A stretch of DNA of 64,000 nt from Faecalibacterium prausnitzii (GCF_003287405.1 NZ_PRLD01000014.1:1-64000), one strand, 5' to 3'. Positions 41,135 through 49,686 are shown, counted from the stretch's first letter. Notes: generated by a model from the sequence alone, not told the origin. Numbers and translations: made by a program.

Positions 41135-41878
41135 TTACTCCAGATTCCCCGTCAGGGTCATGACGGCGGAGAGCACCGCCAGCGGGGCGGTCTCGCAGCG
41201 GAGGATGCGGGGGCCAAGGCCCACCGTTTTTGCCCCGGCCTTGGCAGCCATTTCGGCTTCCTCGGCGGCAAAGCCGCCCTCTGCGCCGGTAACGATGGCA
41301 AGGCGCAGCTTCTGCCCGTCGGCGGGCTTTGCTTCGGCCAGCAGCTGGCGTAGGGGTGCGCCGCCGCACTCGTAGCAGAACAGCACCAGATCGTACTGGT
41401 CAAAGCTGCGGCACACCGCCCCAAAGTTCGGCAGCGGCAGGGCTACGTCCGGCAGAACGCCCCGGCCGCACTGCTTGGCGGCTTCCAGCGCAATGCGGTT
41501 GTAGCGCTCGTTCTTCTGCTCCTCTTTTTTGGGGGCGGCCACGCAGTAGCGGCTGAAGAAAGGCACGATGTGGGCAGCGCCCAGCTCTACCCCGTGTTTG
41601 ATGATCTGTTCCAGCTTGTCCTGCTTGGGGTAGCCCGCCAGCAACGTCACCTCCACGGTGGGCTCGGCGGCGCTGGGGTAGCCCGGCTCTACGGCAAAAT
41701 CCACCCTGTCCTCCCCAAAGCCGGTGATGGTGGCGGTGTACTCTACGGCGTTGCCGTCGCAGAGGATGACGGTATCCCCCGGCTTTGCCCGCATCACCCG
41801 GGCAAGGTGATGGGCATCCGCACCCCGCAGGGTGGCGGTGCCGTCAGAAATCTCGGTGGTAAAGTAGCGGTGCGGCAT
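41135..41878 (-). CDS. rsmE: 16S rRNA (uracil-1498-N3)-methyltransferase
   Basis: A 247-residue SPOUT-class methyltransferase acting on helix 44 of 16S rRNA. It has the N-terminal RNA-binding PUA-like domain (HRYFTTEI, HHLARVMR) and the knotted C-terminal domain with AGYPKQDKLEQIIKHGVELGA near residues 82-102, QCGRGVLP near 145 and the SAM-binding end VTGAEGGFAAEE near 201 and LGPRILRCETAPLAVLS near 225. The length is typical. It probably shares a promoter with prmA, 32 bases upstream on the same strand. Confidence 0.95.
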   Translation of the reverse strand: MPHRYFTTEISDGTATLRGADAHHLARVMRAKPGDTVILCDGNAVEYTATITGFGEDRVDFAVEPGYPSAAEPTVEVTLLAGYPKQDKLEQIIKHGVELGAAHIVPFFSRYCVAAPKKEEQKNERYNRIALEAAKQCGRGVLPDVALPLPNFGAVCRSFDQYDLVLFCYECGGAPLRQLLAEAKPADGQKLRLAIVTGAEGGFAAEEAEMAAKAGAKTVGLGPRILRCETAPLAVLSAVMTLTGNLE

Positions 41879-41909
41879 ACTGTGCGCTCCTTCTCATAAT
41901 GTATGGATA

Positions 41910-42824
41910 TCAGGCCTTTTTGCAGACGATGCACTCCCAGCCGCGCTTTTCCTTCACTTCCACAATGGCAAGCCCAGCCTTTTCCAGCCCGGCGATCACC
42001 TCGTCCTTGCGGCTGTCGATGATGCCGCTGGCAATAAAGGTGGCACCCTCCGCCATCAGGCCGGGCACGGCGGGTGCAAGGCTGAGGATGGCGTTTGCCA
42101 CGATGTTGGCGGTGATGATGTCATAAGTGCCGCTGGCTTTATCGGACAGGTCGCCCACCAGCACGGTGAGCTTATCCTGCACGCCGTTCAGCGCAGCGTT
42201 CTCCCCGGCGGTGCGCACCGCCACAGGGTCGATGTCCACGCCCTCGGCGCTGGCAGCGCCCAGCTTGAGGGCGGCAATGGCAAGGATGCCGCTGCCGGTG
42301 CCGATATCCAGCACCCGCTCGCCGCCGCGCACCTGCTCGTCCAGCGCTTCAAGGCAAAGGCTGGTGGTCTCGTGACCGCCGGTGCCGAAGGCAAGGCCGG
42401 GGTCAAGGATCAGCTTGACCCGGTCGGTGTCGTACTGCTGCCACGAGGGCACCACAGCCAGACGGCTGCCGATCTCCATGGGGTGGTAGTATTTGCGCCA
42501 GCCGTTCTGCCAGTCCTCCTGCTCCACGCCCTCGGTCTCCACGGTGTAGGGGATGCCGGCGGCTTCCATGCGGGCGGCGATAAGCGCCAGCGTTTCCACC
42601 TGAGAAGCGCCCGGCTCCAGATACAGATGGATGATCACGGTATCCCGGGGCTTGTCCAGCAGCTCCTGCTCGATCAGATCCACGTGGGCGATCTCGGCCA
42701 CCTGCTGCTCGATGTCGCTGTAATCCTCGATGTAGATGCCGCCCTCGGCGATCAGGGTAGCAACGGCTTCGGCGTTTTCGGCATCAGCCTTGGCCACAGT
42801 CAGGCGGATATCGGTCCATTCCAT
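41910..42824 (-). CDS. prmA: Ribosomal protein L11 methyltransferase
   Basis: A 304-residue class I methyltransferase that trimethylates ribosomal protein L11. N-terminal L11-binding domain (1-115), then LDPGLAFGTGGHETTSLCLE near residues 161-180, SAM motif VLDIGTGSGILAIAA near 191, and NIVANAIL (NPPY-like) near 244. The start at 42824 follows AAAAGGAGAATGCCTT. A much longer reading frame continues upstream to 44795 but is antisense to the PTS gene and is rejected. It is followed by rsmE, forming a ribosome-modification operon. Confidence 0.95.
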   Translation of the reverse strand: MEWTDIRLTVAKADAENAEAVATLIAEGGIYIEDYSDIEQQVAEIAHVDLIEQELLDKPRDTVIIHLYLEPGASQVETLALIAARMEAAGIPYTVETEGVEQEDWQNGWRKYYHPMEIGSRLAVVPSWQQYDTDRVKLILDPGLAFGTGGHETTSLCLEALDEQVRGGERVLDIGTGSGILAIAALKLGAASAEGVDIDPVAVRTAGENAALNGVQDKLTVLVGDLSDKASGTYDIITANIVANAILSLAPAVPGLMAEGATFIASGIIDSRKDEVIAGLEKAGLAIVEVKEKRGWECIVCKKA

Positions 42825-43172
42825 AAGGCATTCTCCTTTTACGTTGTATCCATGCCGCCCGGCGGGGCAGATGGAAAAAAGTTCTTTTATCTGTATAGTA
42901 CCCGATTCTGCGCTGGGATGCAAGCATTTGGACAAAATAGACATAAAAAGAAAAGATTTTTCAGCACTTAAATCAGAACGCGTGCAGAAAAAACAAAAAA
43001 TACTGACAAGCGTACCGTTAAACAAGGACTTTTGGTGCATTTTAATAGAAAAAAGAAAAAACCACTTTCTTTTTTTGCAAAAATATGTTACTATTCTGTT
43101 ACGGAACTGTGGACAGCCTGCAACCAGAGACTGTCTGTAAACACAAACATTCTTTAAGGAGGAATGTGTCTT
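42825..43172. other. 348-bp divergent promoter region, prmA/PTS
   Basis: A very A/T-rich gene-free spacer. It holds the prmA promoter (42895-42923), poly-A/poly-T tracts, and the PTS leader with GACAG (43113-43117 region) and CTGTC forming an imperfect inverted repeat. No conserved antiterminator site was recognised. Confidence 0.5.
42895..42923 (-). promoter_or_regulatory. Promoter for the prmA-rsmE operon
   Basis: On the minus strand TTGCAT (42918-42923), 17-base spacer and TACTAT (42895-42900), about 71 bases before prmA. Confidence 0.6.
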
Positions 43173-44639
43173 ATGATGAAGTATCTCCAGAAACTGGGCA
43201 AAGCTCTGATGCTTCCCGTCGCTGTGCTGCCGATCTGCGGCATCCTGATGGGTCTTGGTTATGCCCTCGCTCCGGGCGTTATGGGCGTTCCCGGTGCTGC
43301 AACCTCCGGTGCAGCTTACACCGTCGGCTTCCTGCTGGTCAAGGCAGGCGGCGCTCTGATCGATAACATGGCATGGCTGTTTGCCATTGGTGCCGCTGTC
43401 GGCCTGGCTGACAACGACGGTACCGCAGGTCTGGCCGGTCTGGTCAGCTACCTGATGATGCAGCAGCTGCTGAGCCCCGGCGTGGTCGGCATGGTGCGCA
43501 CCCTGGAAGAGGGCACCGCTACCTACATTGCCTTCCAGAAGGTCGCCGGCAACTCCTTCATCGGCATTCTGGCCGCTGTTGTGGGTGCTGCCTGCTACAA
43601 CAAGTTCAAGAATACCCAGCTGCCTGACTGGCTGGCATTCTTCTCCGGCAAGCGCTTCGTTGCGATCGCTACCGGTCTGATCTCCATTCTGGTGTCCGTT
43701 GTTCTGCTGTTCGTCTGGCCCGTCATCTTCGACGCACTGGTCGCTCTGGGCAAGGGCATCGCCGGCATGGACGGCATCGGCGCCGGCATCTACGCCTTCC
43801 TGAACCGTCTGCTCATCCCCACCGGCCTGCACCACGCTCTGAACAACGTGTTCTGGTTCGATACCATCGGTTTGGGCGACCTGAGCCACTTCTGGGCTGG
43901 CGAGACTTCCGCTGATGTGGGCTGGAGCCTTGGTATGTATATGTCCGGCTTCTTCCCCTGCATGATGTTCGGTATCATGGGCGCTGCTCTGGCTATGGTC
44001 AAGACCGCTAAGAACAAGAAGGCCGCTATTGGTCTGGTTCTGTCCGCTGCAATCTGCGCATTCGTCTGCGGCGTTACCGAGCCCTTCGAGTTCGGCTTCA
44101 TGTTCCTGTGCTTCCCGCTGTACGTTGTGTACTCCGCTCTGTACGGCATCTTCACCATCATCACCTACTACACCGGTTTCCGTGCTGGCTTCTGCTTCTC
44201 CGCAGGTGCTACCGACCTGATCTTCTCTGCATCCCTGCCCGCAGCTGCTAAGACCTGGATGATCATTCCTCTGGGCATTGCAGCATTCCTGGTGTTCTAC
44301 TTCGTGTTCTACTTCGCCATCACCAAGTTCGACCTGAAGACCCCCGGCCGTGAGGATGACGACGAGGAAGCTGAGAAGAAGGTCGTTCTGGCTAACAACA
44401 ACTACACCGAAGTCGCTTCTGCTGTTCTGGCTGCTGTCGGCGGCAAGGAGAACGTGAAGGACGTTGGTTACTGCGCAACCCGTCTGCGTTTTGAGGTGAA
44501 GGATAACGCCAAGGTCGACGAGAAGGCTGTCAAGGCTGCCGGTGCTGCCGGTGTTATCCGTCCCAGCAAGAACGCTTGCCAGGTCATCATCGGCACCAAG
44601 GTGCAGTTCGTGTACGACGAGCTGAAGAAGATGCTGTGA
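43173..44639 (+). CDS. PTS EIICB transporter, N-acetylglucosamine/glucose type
   Basis: 488 residues, inner membrane. EIIC (about 1-385) has eight or more helices with VTEPFEFGFMF near residue 304 and GLHHALNNVFWF near 221, both Glc-family landmarks. EIIB (about 410-488) carries the phosphorylatable Cys 434 in GYCATRLRF. No EIIA domain is fused. The location directly before nagA argues for N-acetylglucosamine, imported and phosphorylated to GlcNAc-6-P. The ATG at 43173 is 10 bases from AAGGAGG; an in-frame ATG at 43164 is too close to it. A strong hairpin terminator follows. Confidence 0.9.
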   Translation: MMKYLQKLGKALMLPVAVLPICGILMGLGYALAPGVMGVPGAATSGAAYTVGFLLVKAGGALIDNMAWLFAIGAAVGLADNDGTAGLAGLVSYLMMQQLLSPGVVGMVRTLEEGTATYIAFQKVAGNSFIGILAAVVGAACYNKFKNTQLPDWLAFFSGKRFVAIATGLISILVSVVLLFVWPVIFDALVALGKGIAGMDGIGAGIYAFLNRLLIPTGLHHALNNVFWFDTIGLGDLSHFWAGETSADVGWSLGMYMSGFFPCMMFGIMGAALAMVKTAKNKKAAIGLVLSAAICAFVCGVTEPFEFGFMFLCFPLYVVYSALYGIFTIITYYTGFRAGFCFSAGATDLIFSASLPAAAKTWMIIPLGIAAFLVFYFVFYFAITKFDLKTPGREDDDEEAEKKVVLANNNYTEVASAVLAAVGGKENVKDVGYCATRLRFEVKDNAKVDEKAVKAAGAAGVIRPSKNACQVIIGTKVQFVYDELKKML

Positions 44640-44699
44640 TCCTGCACTTCTGAAAAGAATGAACTGCAAAAGTCTGGTTGATTTTGCAGTATGAACCGG

Positions 44700-44750
44700 G
44701 CCGCCGGGGGCGGGGTGCACAGCGCCCCCTCCCGGCGGCTCGCTCTTTTT
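44700..44750 (+). terminator. Intrinsic terminator after the PTS gene
   Basis: GCCGCCGGG... (44700-44709) pairs with CCCGGCGGC (44731-44739) and is followed by TCGCTCTTTTT. Another inverted repeat ACTGCAAAA/TTTTGCAGT precedes it (44662-44690). Confidence 0.8.
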
Positions 44751-44781
44751 GCACAGCGGTACAATGTTCACACAAAAGGAC

Positions 44782-44810
44782 TTTTGAAAAAACACCCGGC
44801 GTGCTATACT
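44782..44810 (+). promoter_or_regulatory. Promoter for nagA
   Basis: TTTTGA (44782-44787), 17-base spacer and TATACT (44805-44810); TTGAAA two bases on gives a 15-base spacer. Confidence 0.55.
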
Positions 44811-44823
44811 GGGTGAAAAGCAA

Positions 44824-44869
44824 GAAGCTGTTTTCGTAAGCGGGGTGCAATGCTTATGAAAACGGCTTC
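44824..44869 (+). promoter_or_regulatory. Long leader hairpin before nagA
   Basis: An 18-base arm starting GAAGCTGTTTTCGTAAGC (44824-44841) pairs with GCTTATGAAAACGGCTTC (44852-44869), with two G-T type mismatches and a 10-base loop. It lies between the predicted start of transcription and the ribosome site GAGGTG (44881). No T-run follows. Confidence 0.6.
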
Positions 44870-44892
44870 AAGGAAAGAACGAGGTGTTTTGT

Positions 44893-46020
44893 ATGATCCT
44901 TCAGAATGCACTGGTCTATACCCCGCGCCACACCTTTGAGCGCGGCACCATCATCATCCGCGATGGCCGTATCGTGCCCTTTGCCGCCCCGGAAGAGGGC
45001 GAAGAGGTGCTGGACGCCGAGGGGCTGTACGCCCTGCCGGGCCTTGTGGATATCCACTTCCACGGGGCAATGGGCAAGGATTTCTGCGATGGCACCGAGG
45101 AGGCCATCCAGACGCTGGCGGATTTTGAGGCCAGCAAGGGCGTGCTGGCCATCTGCCCCGCCACCATGACCTACCCCGAGGAGATCCTGAACAAGGTAAT
45201 GGACGCCGCTGCCGCCCATAAAAACGGCAAGGGTGCCGACCTTGTGGGCATCAACATGGAAGGCCCCTTCATCAGCCCCAAAAAGGTGGGCGCACAGAAC
45301 CCGGAGTATGTGCAGGGCGCAGACGCCGCCATGTTCCGCCGTTTGCAGAAGCGTGCAAACGGTCTGATCAAGCTGGTGGACGTTGCACCCGAAGAGCCGG
45401 GCAATCTGGACTTTATCAAGGAGTGCCATAACGAGGTGCGCATCTCCATCGCCCACACCTGCACCGACTACGACACCGCCGTCAAGGCCTTTGAAGCCGG
45501 TGCCACCCACATGACCCACTTGTACAATGCCATGCCCGGCATCACCCACCGTGCGCCCGGTCCCATCATTGCGGCCATGGAGCACGATGCCGAGGTGGAG
45601 CTCATCACCGATAACGTGCACATCCACCCCGCCGTGGTGCGGTTCACCTTCAACACCTTCGGGGACGACCGCGTCTGCCTGATTGCAGACAGCGCTATGT
45701 CCTGCGGCCTGCCGGACGGTCAATACAGTCTGGGCGGACAGGCCATCACGGTCAAGGGGCCCCGCGCCACCCTGACCGAGCACCCGGACACCATTGCGGG
45801 CAGCAACACCTGTCTGTACGACTGCATGAAGCGCGCCGTGCTGGAGATGAACGTGCCGCTGGAAAGCGCCGTCCGCGCCGCCAGCGAGAACCCCGCCAAG
45901 AGCATTGGCGTGGACAACGACTACGGCAGCCTTGCCGCCGGACGCTACGGCAACGTGATCCTTGCGGACAAGGAGCTGAACATCAAGGCTGTCATCCAGA
46001 AAGGAAACCGGATCGTATGA
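44893..46020 (+). CDS. nagA: N-acetylglucosamine-6-phosphate deacetylase
   Basis: A 375-residue cytoplasmic amidohydrolase converting GlcNAc-6-P to glucosamine-6-P. Metal and catalytic landmarks: PGLVDIHFHGAMG (residues about 49-61), EGPFISPKK near 122, AHTCTDYD near 189, THLYNAMPG near 210, and the catalytic Asp in LIADSAMSCG near 263. The start at 44893 follows GAGGTGTTTTGT; a GTG three codons earlier lies in the ribosome site and is rejected. It overlaps the GNAT gene by 4 bases. With the upstream PTS it forms a GlcNAc uptake and catabolism module; nagB is not nearby. Confidence 0.93.
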   Translation: MILQNALVYTPRHTFERGTIIIRDGRIVPFAAPEEGEEVLDAEGLYALPGLVDIHFHGAMGKDFCDGTEEAIQTLADFEASKGVLAICPATMTYPEEILNKVMDAAAAHKNGKGADLVGINMEGPFISPKKVGAQNPEYVQGADAAMFRRLQKRANGLIKLVDVAPEEPGNLDFIKECHNEVRISIAHTCTDYDTAVKAFEAGATHMTHLYNAMPGITHRAPGPIIAAMEHDAEVELITDNVHIHPAVVRFTFNTFGDDRVCLIADSAMSCGLPDGQYSLGGQAITVKGPRATLTEHPDTIAGSNTCLYDCMKRAVLEMNVPLESAVRAASENPAKSIGVDNDYGSLAAGRYGNVILADKELNIKAVIQKGNRIV

Positions 46021-46619
46021 GAGAGCCTGCGTTTATCTGGCGGCTGCTCACCGGCCCGGAGCTGACCGATGTGTATCTGAACGAGATGCGCCGGGACTTT
46101 CCTGCCGGGGAGCTGAAGCCCCTGAGCATGATCCTGAACAGCGAAGCGGATGGCACTGCCCACACATGGGGCGTGTTTGACGGGGACACCCTTGCCGCCT
46201 ATCTGCTGATGGTGCGTCCCGAGGGCTGCCGGATGAGCCAGCTGGATTATTTTGCCGTAGTGCCCGCCTACCGCGCCCACGGCATTGGGGCGCAGCTGCT
46301 GGCGCAGCTGCCCGCCCACGAGGACACCGCCGAGGCCATTTTAATTGAAGCCGAAATGCCGGAAAAGGCCGAGGACGCAGCCATGGCAGTGCGGCGGCTG
46401 GGCTTTTACGCCCGCTGCGGCGCGTGGGACACCCACTACACCGAGCATCTTTTTGACGCGTGGTTCCGCATTCTGGTGCTGGACTGCCCGGGCTGCGCGC
46501 CCCTTGCCCCGGAGACTGCAGTGGAAGCCCTGACCGACTGCTACCGCCGCACCATCAGCCCTACCCAGTGGCAAAAGCACGTGCAGTTCTTTGCCCCGGA
46601 TGGCAGCGTGTGCGGCTGA
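46017..46619 (+). CDS. GNAT-family N-acetyltransferase
   Basis: A 200-residue protein with an acetyl-CoA-binding GNAT core: LDYFAVVPAYRAHGIGAQLLAQL near residues 76-98 (motif A with Gly-x-Gly), followed by AMAVRRLGFYARCGAWDTHY near 122, where motif B resembles GFY. The C-terminal extension (about 150-200) is of unknown use. It is translationally coupled to nagA, suggesting an amino sugar or cell-wall precursor as acceptor, which is inference. Confidence 0.85.
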   Translation: MREPAFIWRLLTGPELTDVYLNEMRRDFPAGELKPLSMILNSEADGTAHTWGVFDGDTLAAYLLMVRPEGCRMSQLDYFAVVPAYRAHGIGAQLLAQLPAHEDTAEAILIEAEMPEKAEDAAMAVRRLGFYARCGAWDTHYTEHLFDAWFRILVLDCPGCAPLAPETAVEALTDCYRRTISPTQWQKHVQFFAPDGSVCG

Positions 46620-46650
46620 GGGCAAAACGCACATAACCATAACATAAAAG

Positions 46651-46694
46651 AATGCCCGCCCACCGTGGTTTCCCACAGGTGGGCGGGCATTTTG
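46651..46694. terminator. Bidirectional intrinsic terminator
   Basis: AATGCCCGCCCACC pairs with GGTGGGCGGGCATT around an inner GTGG/CCAC hairpin, followed by TTTT, between the GNAT gene and the Cys-rich protein gene. Confidence 0.88.
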
Positions 46695-46724
46695 CGGTTT
46701 ATCGTTTGTGCGCTGTAAAAGCGC

Positions 46725-48173
46725 TCAGAGGGCGGCGGTCTGGGGGAGCAGGCGGAAGAGCATTACGGGAAGCCCGCTGTTTGCAAAATCCAGCGTAAAG
46801 ATGAGTTTGCCGTTCTTTGCTTCAAAAGGCATCTCCGTCTGCGTGCCGTCCGGGGCAATGCGCACAAGCGTTTTGCCTTCCAGCAGTCCGGCGGGCAGCG
46901 CAAGCCTTACCAGACCGGTGGGCTGCGTCAGACTGCCGGCAGTCTCAAATGCCACACTCAGGTATTCCCCGTTCGTCCGTGCGGTCACATCCTCCGCAGA
47001 AAGACTGCCGCTGATAGTCCACGCCGTTGCGGCTTCGATCTTTTCCAGCTGCGCGGCGTTTTCTGCCTGCCCGCACACGGGGCAGAAGGTCAGCGTTTCG
47101 CCTTCCGCAGTGCGGAAAGTAAACTTCCGGCAATCAGTGCTGCCGGTGTGCGCGCAGCCCTGCCGCAGACAATCGGCGCTCTGAGCGCCGGTTCCGTTCG
47201 GGGACCATGCACCGAACTGGTGTCCCAGCTTATCGGTCGGGTCTGCGGTGTAGCTGTCTTTGCAGCGGGAGCAGGTAAAAACAGTATAGCCGTCTGTTTC
47301 ACAGGTGGGGTCTACGGTAACAGCCTGATAATCATGATTCAGTGCGGGCAGCTCCGCATAGGTGGTATGGTCGCAGCGGGAGCAGGTGTCGTAAGCGTTC
47401 CAGCCGGGTTTCGTACAGGTGGCGGCTTTCGCTTCGTGAGGCACCAAATCATGGTTCAGTGCGGGCACCTCTGCATAGGTGTTATAGTCGCAGCGGGAAC
47501 AGGTTTTGTAAGCATCCCAGCCGATTTCCTTACAGGTGGCGGGTTTTGCTTGGTGGTACACAAAATCATGTTTCAGTGCGGGGATTTCTCGATAAGTGGT
47601 ATAGTTGCAGCCGGAGCGGGAGCAGGTGTCGTAAGCCTTCCAGCCGATCTCCGTACAGGTGGCGGCTTTCGCTTCGTGATGCACCAAGTCGTGACCGCCG
47701 TCGTACTGCCCTTTGCAAGTGGTGCACTTTCCCTTCGTGATGCAGGTCGCGTTGGGGTCGCCGCCGCAGGGTACGTTCTCTTCTTTTGCGTCGCAGTTGG
47801 GGTTCGTGCATATGCGGGTGTGCGTGCCGTCGCCGTTAGGATTCCACTCGCCCCATGCGTGACCGGGGATGTCGTATTCCGCGCCGCAATCTTCACAGAT
47901 TTTGCCCTCGGTGCAGGTGGGACCTTGGGTACCGCCGGTATGTACCTGTAAATGCGTAACATTGCCATCCTTGTGGCAGTTCTGGCATGCATCTACACAA
48001 ACCTTATGATAGGCCGAATCATATTTTTCGTATCTGCGAACCTCACGTTCTTCCCTAATCCCACAGAAGGCGCAGTACACCGGGACTGTTTCTGCCGCCG
48101 CTTTTAACACGATCCCCGGTATCAGGCACACCATTGCCAGCACCGTCAAACACCGGATCAGCCATTTTTTCAT
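46725..48173 (-). CDS. Secreted Cys-rich repeat protein
   Basis: 482 residues. A signal peptide spans about residues 1-28 (hydrophobic core then AAAETV). A Cys/His-rich region follows with many CxxC pairs, including three clear 38-39-residue repeats beginning HDLV/HDFV and containing ATCTEIGW-like text then YDTCSRC and ALNHD, plus a degenerate fourth. The C-terminal 120 residues form a beta-rich domain (SLTQPTGLVRLALPAG). CxxC spacing suggests metal-binding or disulfide-rich modules common in Clostridia surface proteins. No wall-anchor motif. It lies 28 bases after a TetR regulator and is probably co-transcribed with it. Confidence 0.85.
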   Translation of the reverse strand: MKKWLIRCLTVLAMVCLIPGIVLKAAAETVPVYCAFCGIREEREVRRYEKYDSAYHKVCVDACQNCHKDGNVTHLQVHTGGTQGPTCTEGKICEDCGAEYDIPGHAWGEWNPNGDGTHTRICTNPNCDAKEENVPCGGDPNATCITKGKCTTCKGQYDGGHDLVHHEAKAATCTEIGWKAYDTCSRSGCNYTTYREIPALKHDFVYHQAKPATCKEIGWDAYKTCSRCDYNTYAEVPALNHDLVPHEAKAATCTKPGWNAYDTCSRCDHTTYAELPALNHDYQAVTVDPTCETDGYTVFTCSRCKDSYTADPTDKLGHQFGAWSPNGTGAQSADCLRQGCAHTGSTDCRKFTFRTAEGETLTFCPVCGQAENAAQLEKIEAATAWTISGSLSAEDVTARTNGEYLSVAFETAGSLTQPTGLVRLALPAGLLEGKTLVRIAPDGTQTEMPFEAKNGKLIFTLDFANSGLPVMLFRLLPQTAAL

Positions 48174-48201
48174 GTTGCTCCCTCCTTGTCATCAAACCTT
48201 G

Positions 48202-48882
48202 TTATCCTTTCAGATCAAACTGCACGGACAGCGATGCAAGCACGGCATCTACCACCTTCCGCGCCTGGGCAAGCATATCGATCTCCGCCACAAAAGCGAT
48301 GACCTGCTCGCGCTCCTGCGCGGGGACCTGCAGCGCACTCAGGCTCATGCTCAGGAACCGCCGTATTTTGCGCTCCAGCGTAAAGTAGGGGTCGCACCGC
48401 CGTGCCATGTAGCCGCGCATCATGCCAGCCGTGCCCAGCTCCATCTCGTAGAAATCGCACTCGGCGCACCCGGGCAGATACGCGCTGAACGCCGCCTGCA
48501 GCTCGGCCGTGGTGCTGCGGTGAATGATCTCCGCCGTGGCGGGGAAGGTGTACGCTTCCACATAGATATCCCGCAGATTCTCGCTCAGCTCGGTCATCGC
48601 CAGCTGCAAAGCCGTTTCCACCGCGTAGAGGTACACCGGCGAGGGGGCGTTTGCCGCCAGCGGCCTTACCGCGCCGAACTGCCTGCTGAACATCATGCCG
48701 ATCAGCTCGGTCAGCACACCGTCCTTGGTGCGGAAAATATTCTGGAACGACCCGGCAGAAACATCTGCTTCCTTTAAAATTTCTGCAACCTTGGTGTTCG
48801 TGTAGCCTTTTTCCAGAAAAAGCCGGACACAGGCGGTCAGTATCCGCCGTTTTGCTTCTTTGCTGTCGTATCTGCGCGCCAT
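48202..48882 (-). CDS. TetR/AcrR-family regulator
   Basis: A 226-residue protein. The N-terminal helix-turn-helix is about residues 10-55 (RRILTACVRLFLEKGYTNTK, then ILKEADVSAGSFQNIFRTKDG). The C-terminal ligand-binding part is helical with a candidate Cys-rich pair (CAECD). An inverted repeat ATAATTGG/CCAATTAT at 48901-48924 overlaps its -10 box, consistent with autoregulation. The ATG follows AAAAGGATGATTTCCA. It probably controls itself and the downstream Cys-rich secreted protein. Confidence 0.9.
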   Translation of the reverse strand: MARRYDSKEAKRRILTACVRLFLEKGYTNTKVAEILKEADVSAGSFQNIFRTKDGVLTELIGMMFSRQFGAVRPLAANAPSPVYLYAVETALQLAMTELSENLRDIYVEAYTFPATAEIIHRSTTAELQAAFSAYLPGCAECDFYEMELGTAGMMRGYMARRCDPYFTLERKIRRFLSMSLSALQVPAQEREQVIAFVAEIDMLAQARKVVDAVLASLSVQFDLKG

Positions 48883-48900
48883 TGGAAATCATCCTTTTCC

Positions 48901-48948
48901 ATAATTGGTTTCTAACCCAATTATATATTGATTTTAAAATCACGTCAA
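48901..48948 (-). promoter_or_regulatory. TetR-gene promoter and operator
   Basis: On the minus strand TTGACG (48943-48948), 17-base spacer, TATAAT (48920-48925). The spacer contains the perfect palindrome TGATTTTAAAATCA (48929-48942), and the inverted repeat ATAATTGG/CCAATTAT (48901-48908, 48917-48924) overlaps the -10. Confidence 0.8.
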
Positions 48949-49110
48949 GTAAACTTTTCAGGGCGTATTTTGGGCAGGTTGACGAGGGAGAGCTTTCTGC
49001 GGGTGCGCATCCGGGCAAAACAAAGCCCAATGGACAAATCAACCACCGGTTTTATGGCAGGGTTTAGGACATCCGAACAGACACCGTTTGATATAGAAAT
49101 GAGGTTCACC

Positions 49111-49359
49111 ATGAACAAACTGCTTTCCTGCCGCTTCAATATGGACACCAACCGGGTGGAAGCCCGGTTCGAGGATAGCACCACTCTTGCCATCGACTGC
49201 ATCGCCGTGGAGGACGAGTACGGCAGCACCCCCGCACAGCGGGCAGAGCTGGACTGGCTGCTGTGCAACAGGCCGCTGGAGTACGCACAGCTTGTGCTGG
49301 GAGGAGAGATGGAGCACTATCTCTCGCTGGGATGCGACCACGGCAAGCTGGAAGATTGA
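49111..49359 (+). CDS. Small conserved Clostridia protein (DUF6061-like)
   Basis: An 82-residue soluble protein: SCRFNMDTNRVEARFEDSTT, then IDCIAVEDEYG, AQRAELDWLLCNRPLEYAQLVLGGE. This resembles the short DUF6061-like proteins of Clostridia, from memory, with no known function. The start at 49111 follows GAGGTTCACC. An upstream in-frame extension exists to 48928 but lacks a ribosome site. It lies between the TetR region and a repeat-bearing gap. Confidence 0.7.
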   Translation: MNKLLSCRFNMDTNRVEARFEDSTTLAIDCIAVEDEYGSTPAQRAELDWLLCNRPLEYAQLVLGGEMEHYLSLGCDHGKLED

Positions 49360-49400
49360 TTACTTCGAAAGGCCATTGCCATTTGAGTACCAATCGAATA

Positions 49401-49441
49401 TACTATAAACAGGAGAGCGGACGTCACTCCGCTGGTGTGGC
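49401..49441 (+). other. Two short hairpins at the left edge of the gene-free stretch
   Basis: AGCGGA-CGTCAC-TCCGCT and GGTGT-GGCTG-ACACC lie side by side between about 49415 and 49448. They precede the tandem repeats at 49450 and could be part of one structured transcript. Confidence 0.35.
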
Positions 49442-49449
49442 TGACACCT

Positions 49450-49608
49450 AAAATCCGATCTGATGCAAGACGTAAGGGCTTGAGGCTGGCGGGCAGCGAT
49501 AAAACCCGAAAGCGATGCAGGGCATAGGAGCCTGAGGTTGGCGGACAACAATAAAATCAGTCGCAAGGGACATTGGACAGCACCACGGTGTAGTAGGTGT
49601 CCCTTTTA
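49450..49608 (+). repeat. Tandem imperfect 51/52-bp repeats, possible structured RNA
   Basis: Units start AAAATCC at 49450, AAAACCC at 49501 and AAAATC at 49553. The first two align along GATGCA..., GGGC/GCC, TGAGG(C/T)TGGCGG and end CAGCGAT or CAACAAT. The third unit diverges into AAGGGACA...TGTCCCTTTT, a terminator-like stem. There is no good open reading frame. Confidence 0.5.
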
Positions 49609-49640
49609 TATTGCTGCTATCCAGTTCGCCGCCGAATAGC

Positions 49641-49686
49641 AAAAAATATCCGCCCACCTATGGAGCTAAGGCCCCCTGGTGAGCGG
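49641..49686. terminator. Hairpin with T-run toward the minus strand
   Basis: CCGCCCACC (49650-49658) pairs with GGTGAGCGG (49678-49686) with one mismatch; on the minus strand ATATTTTTT follows. It could end transcripts from the AAA ATPase gene. Confidence 0.5.

Noticed and set aside
42825-44795. N-terminal extension of prmA to 961 residues
   Set aside because: The extension runs antisense to the PTS gene, has no ribosome site and matches no family; prmA begins at 42824.
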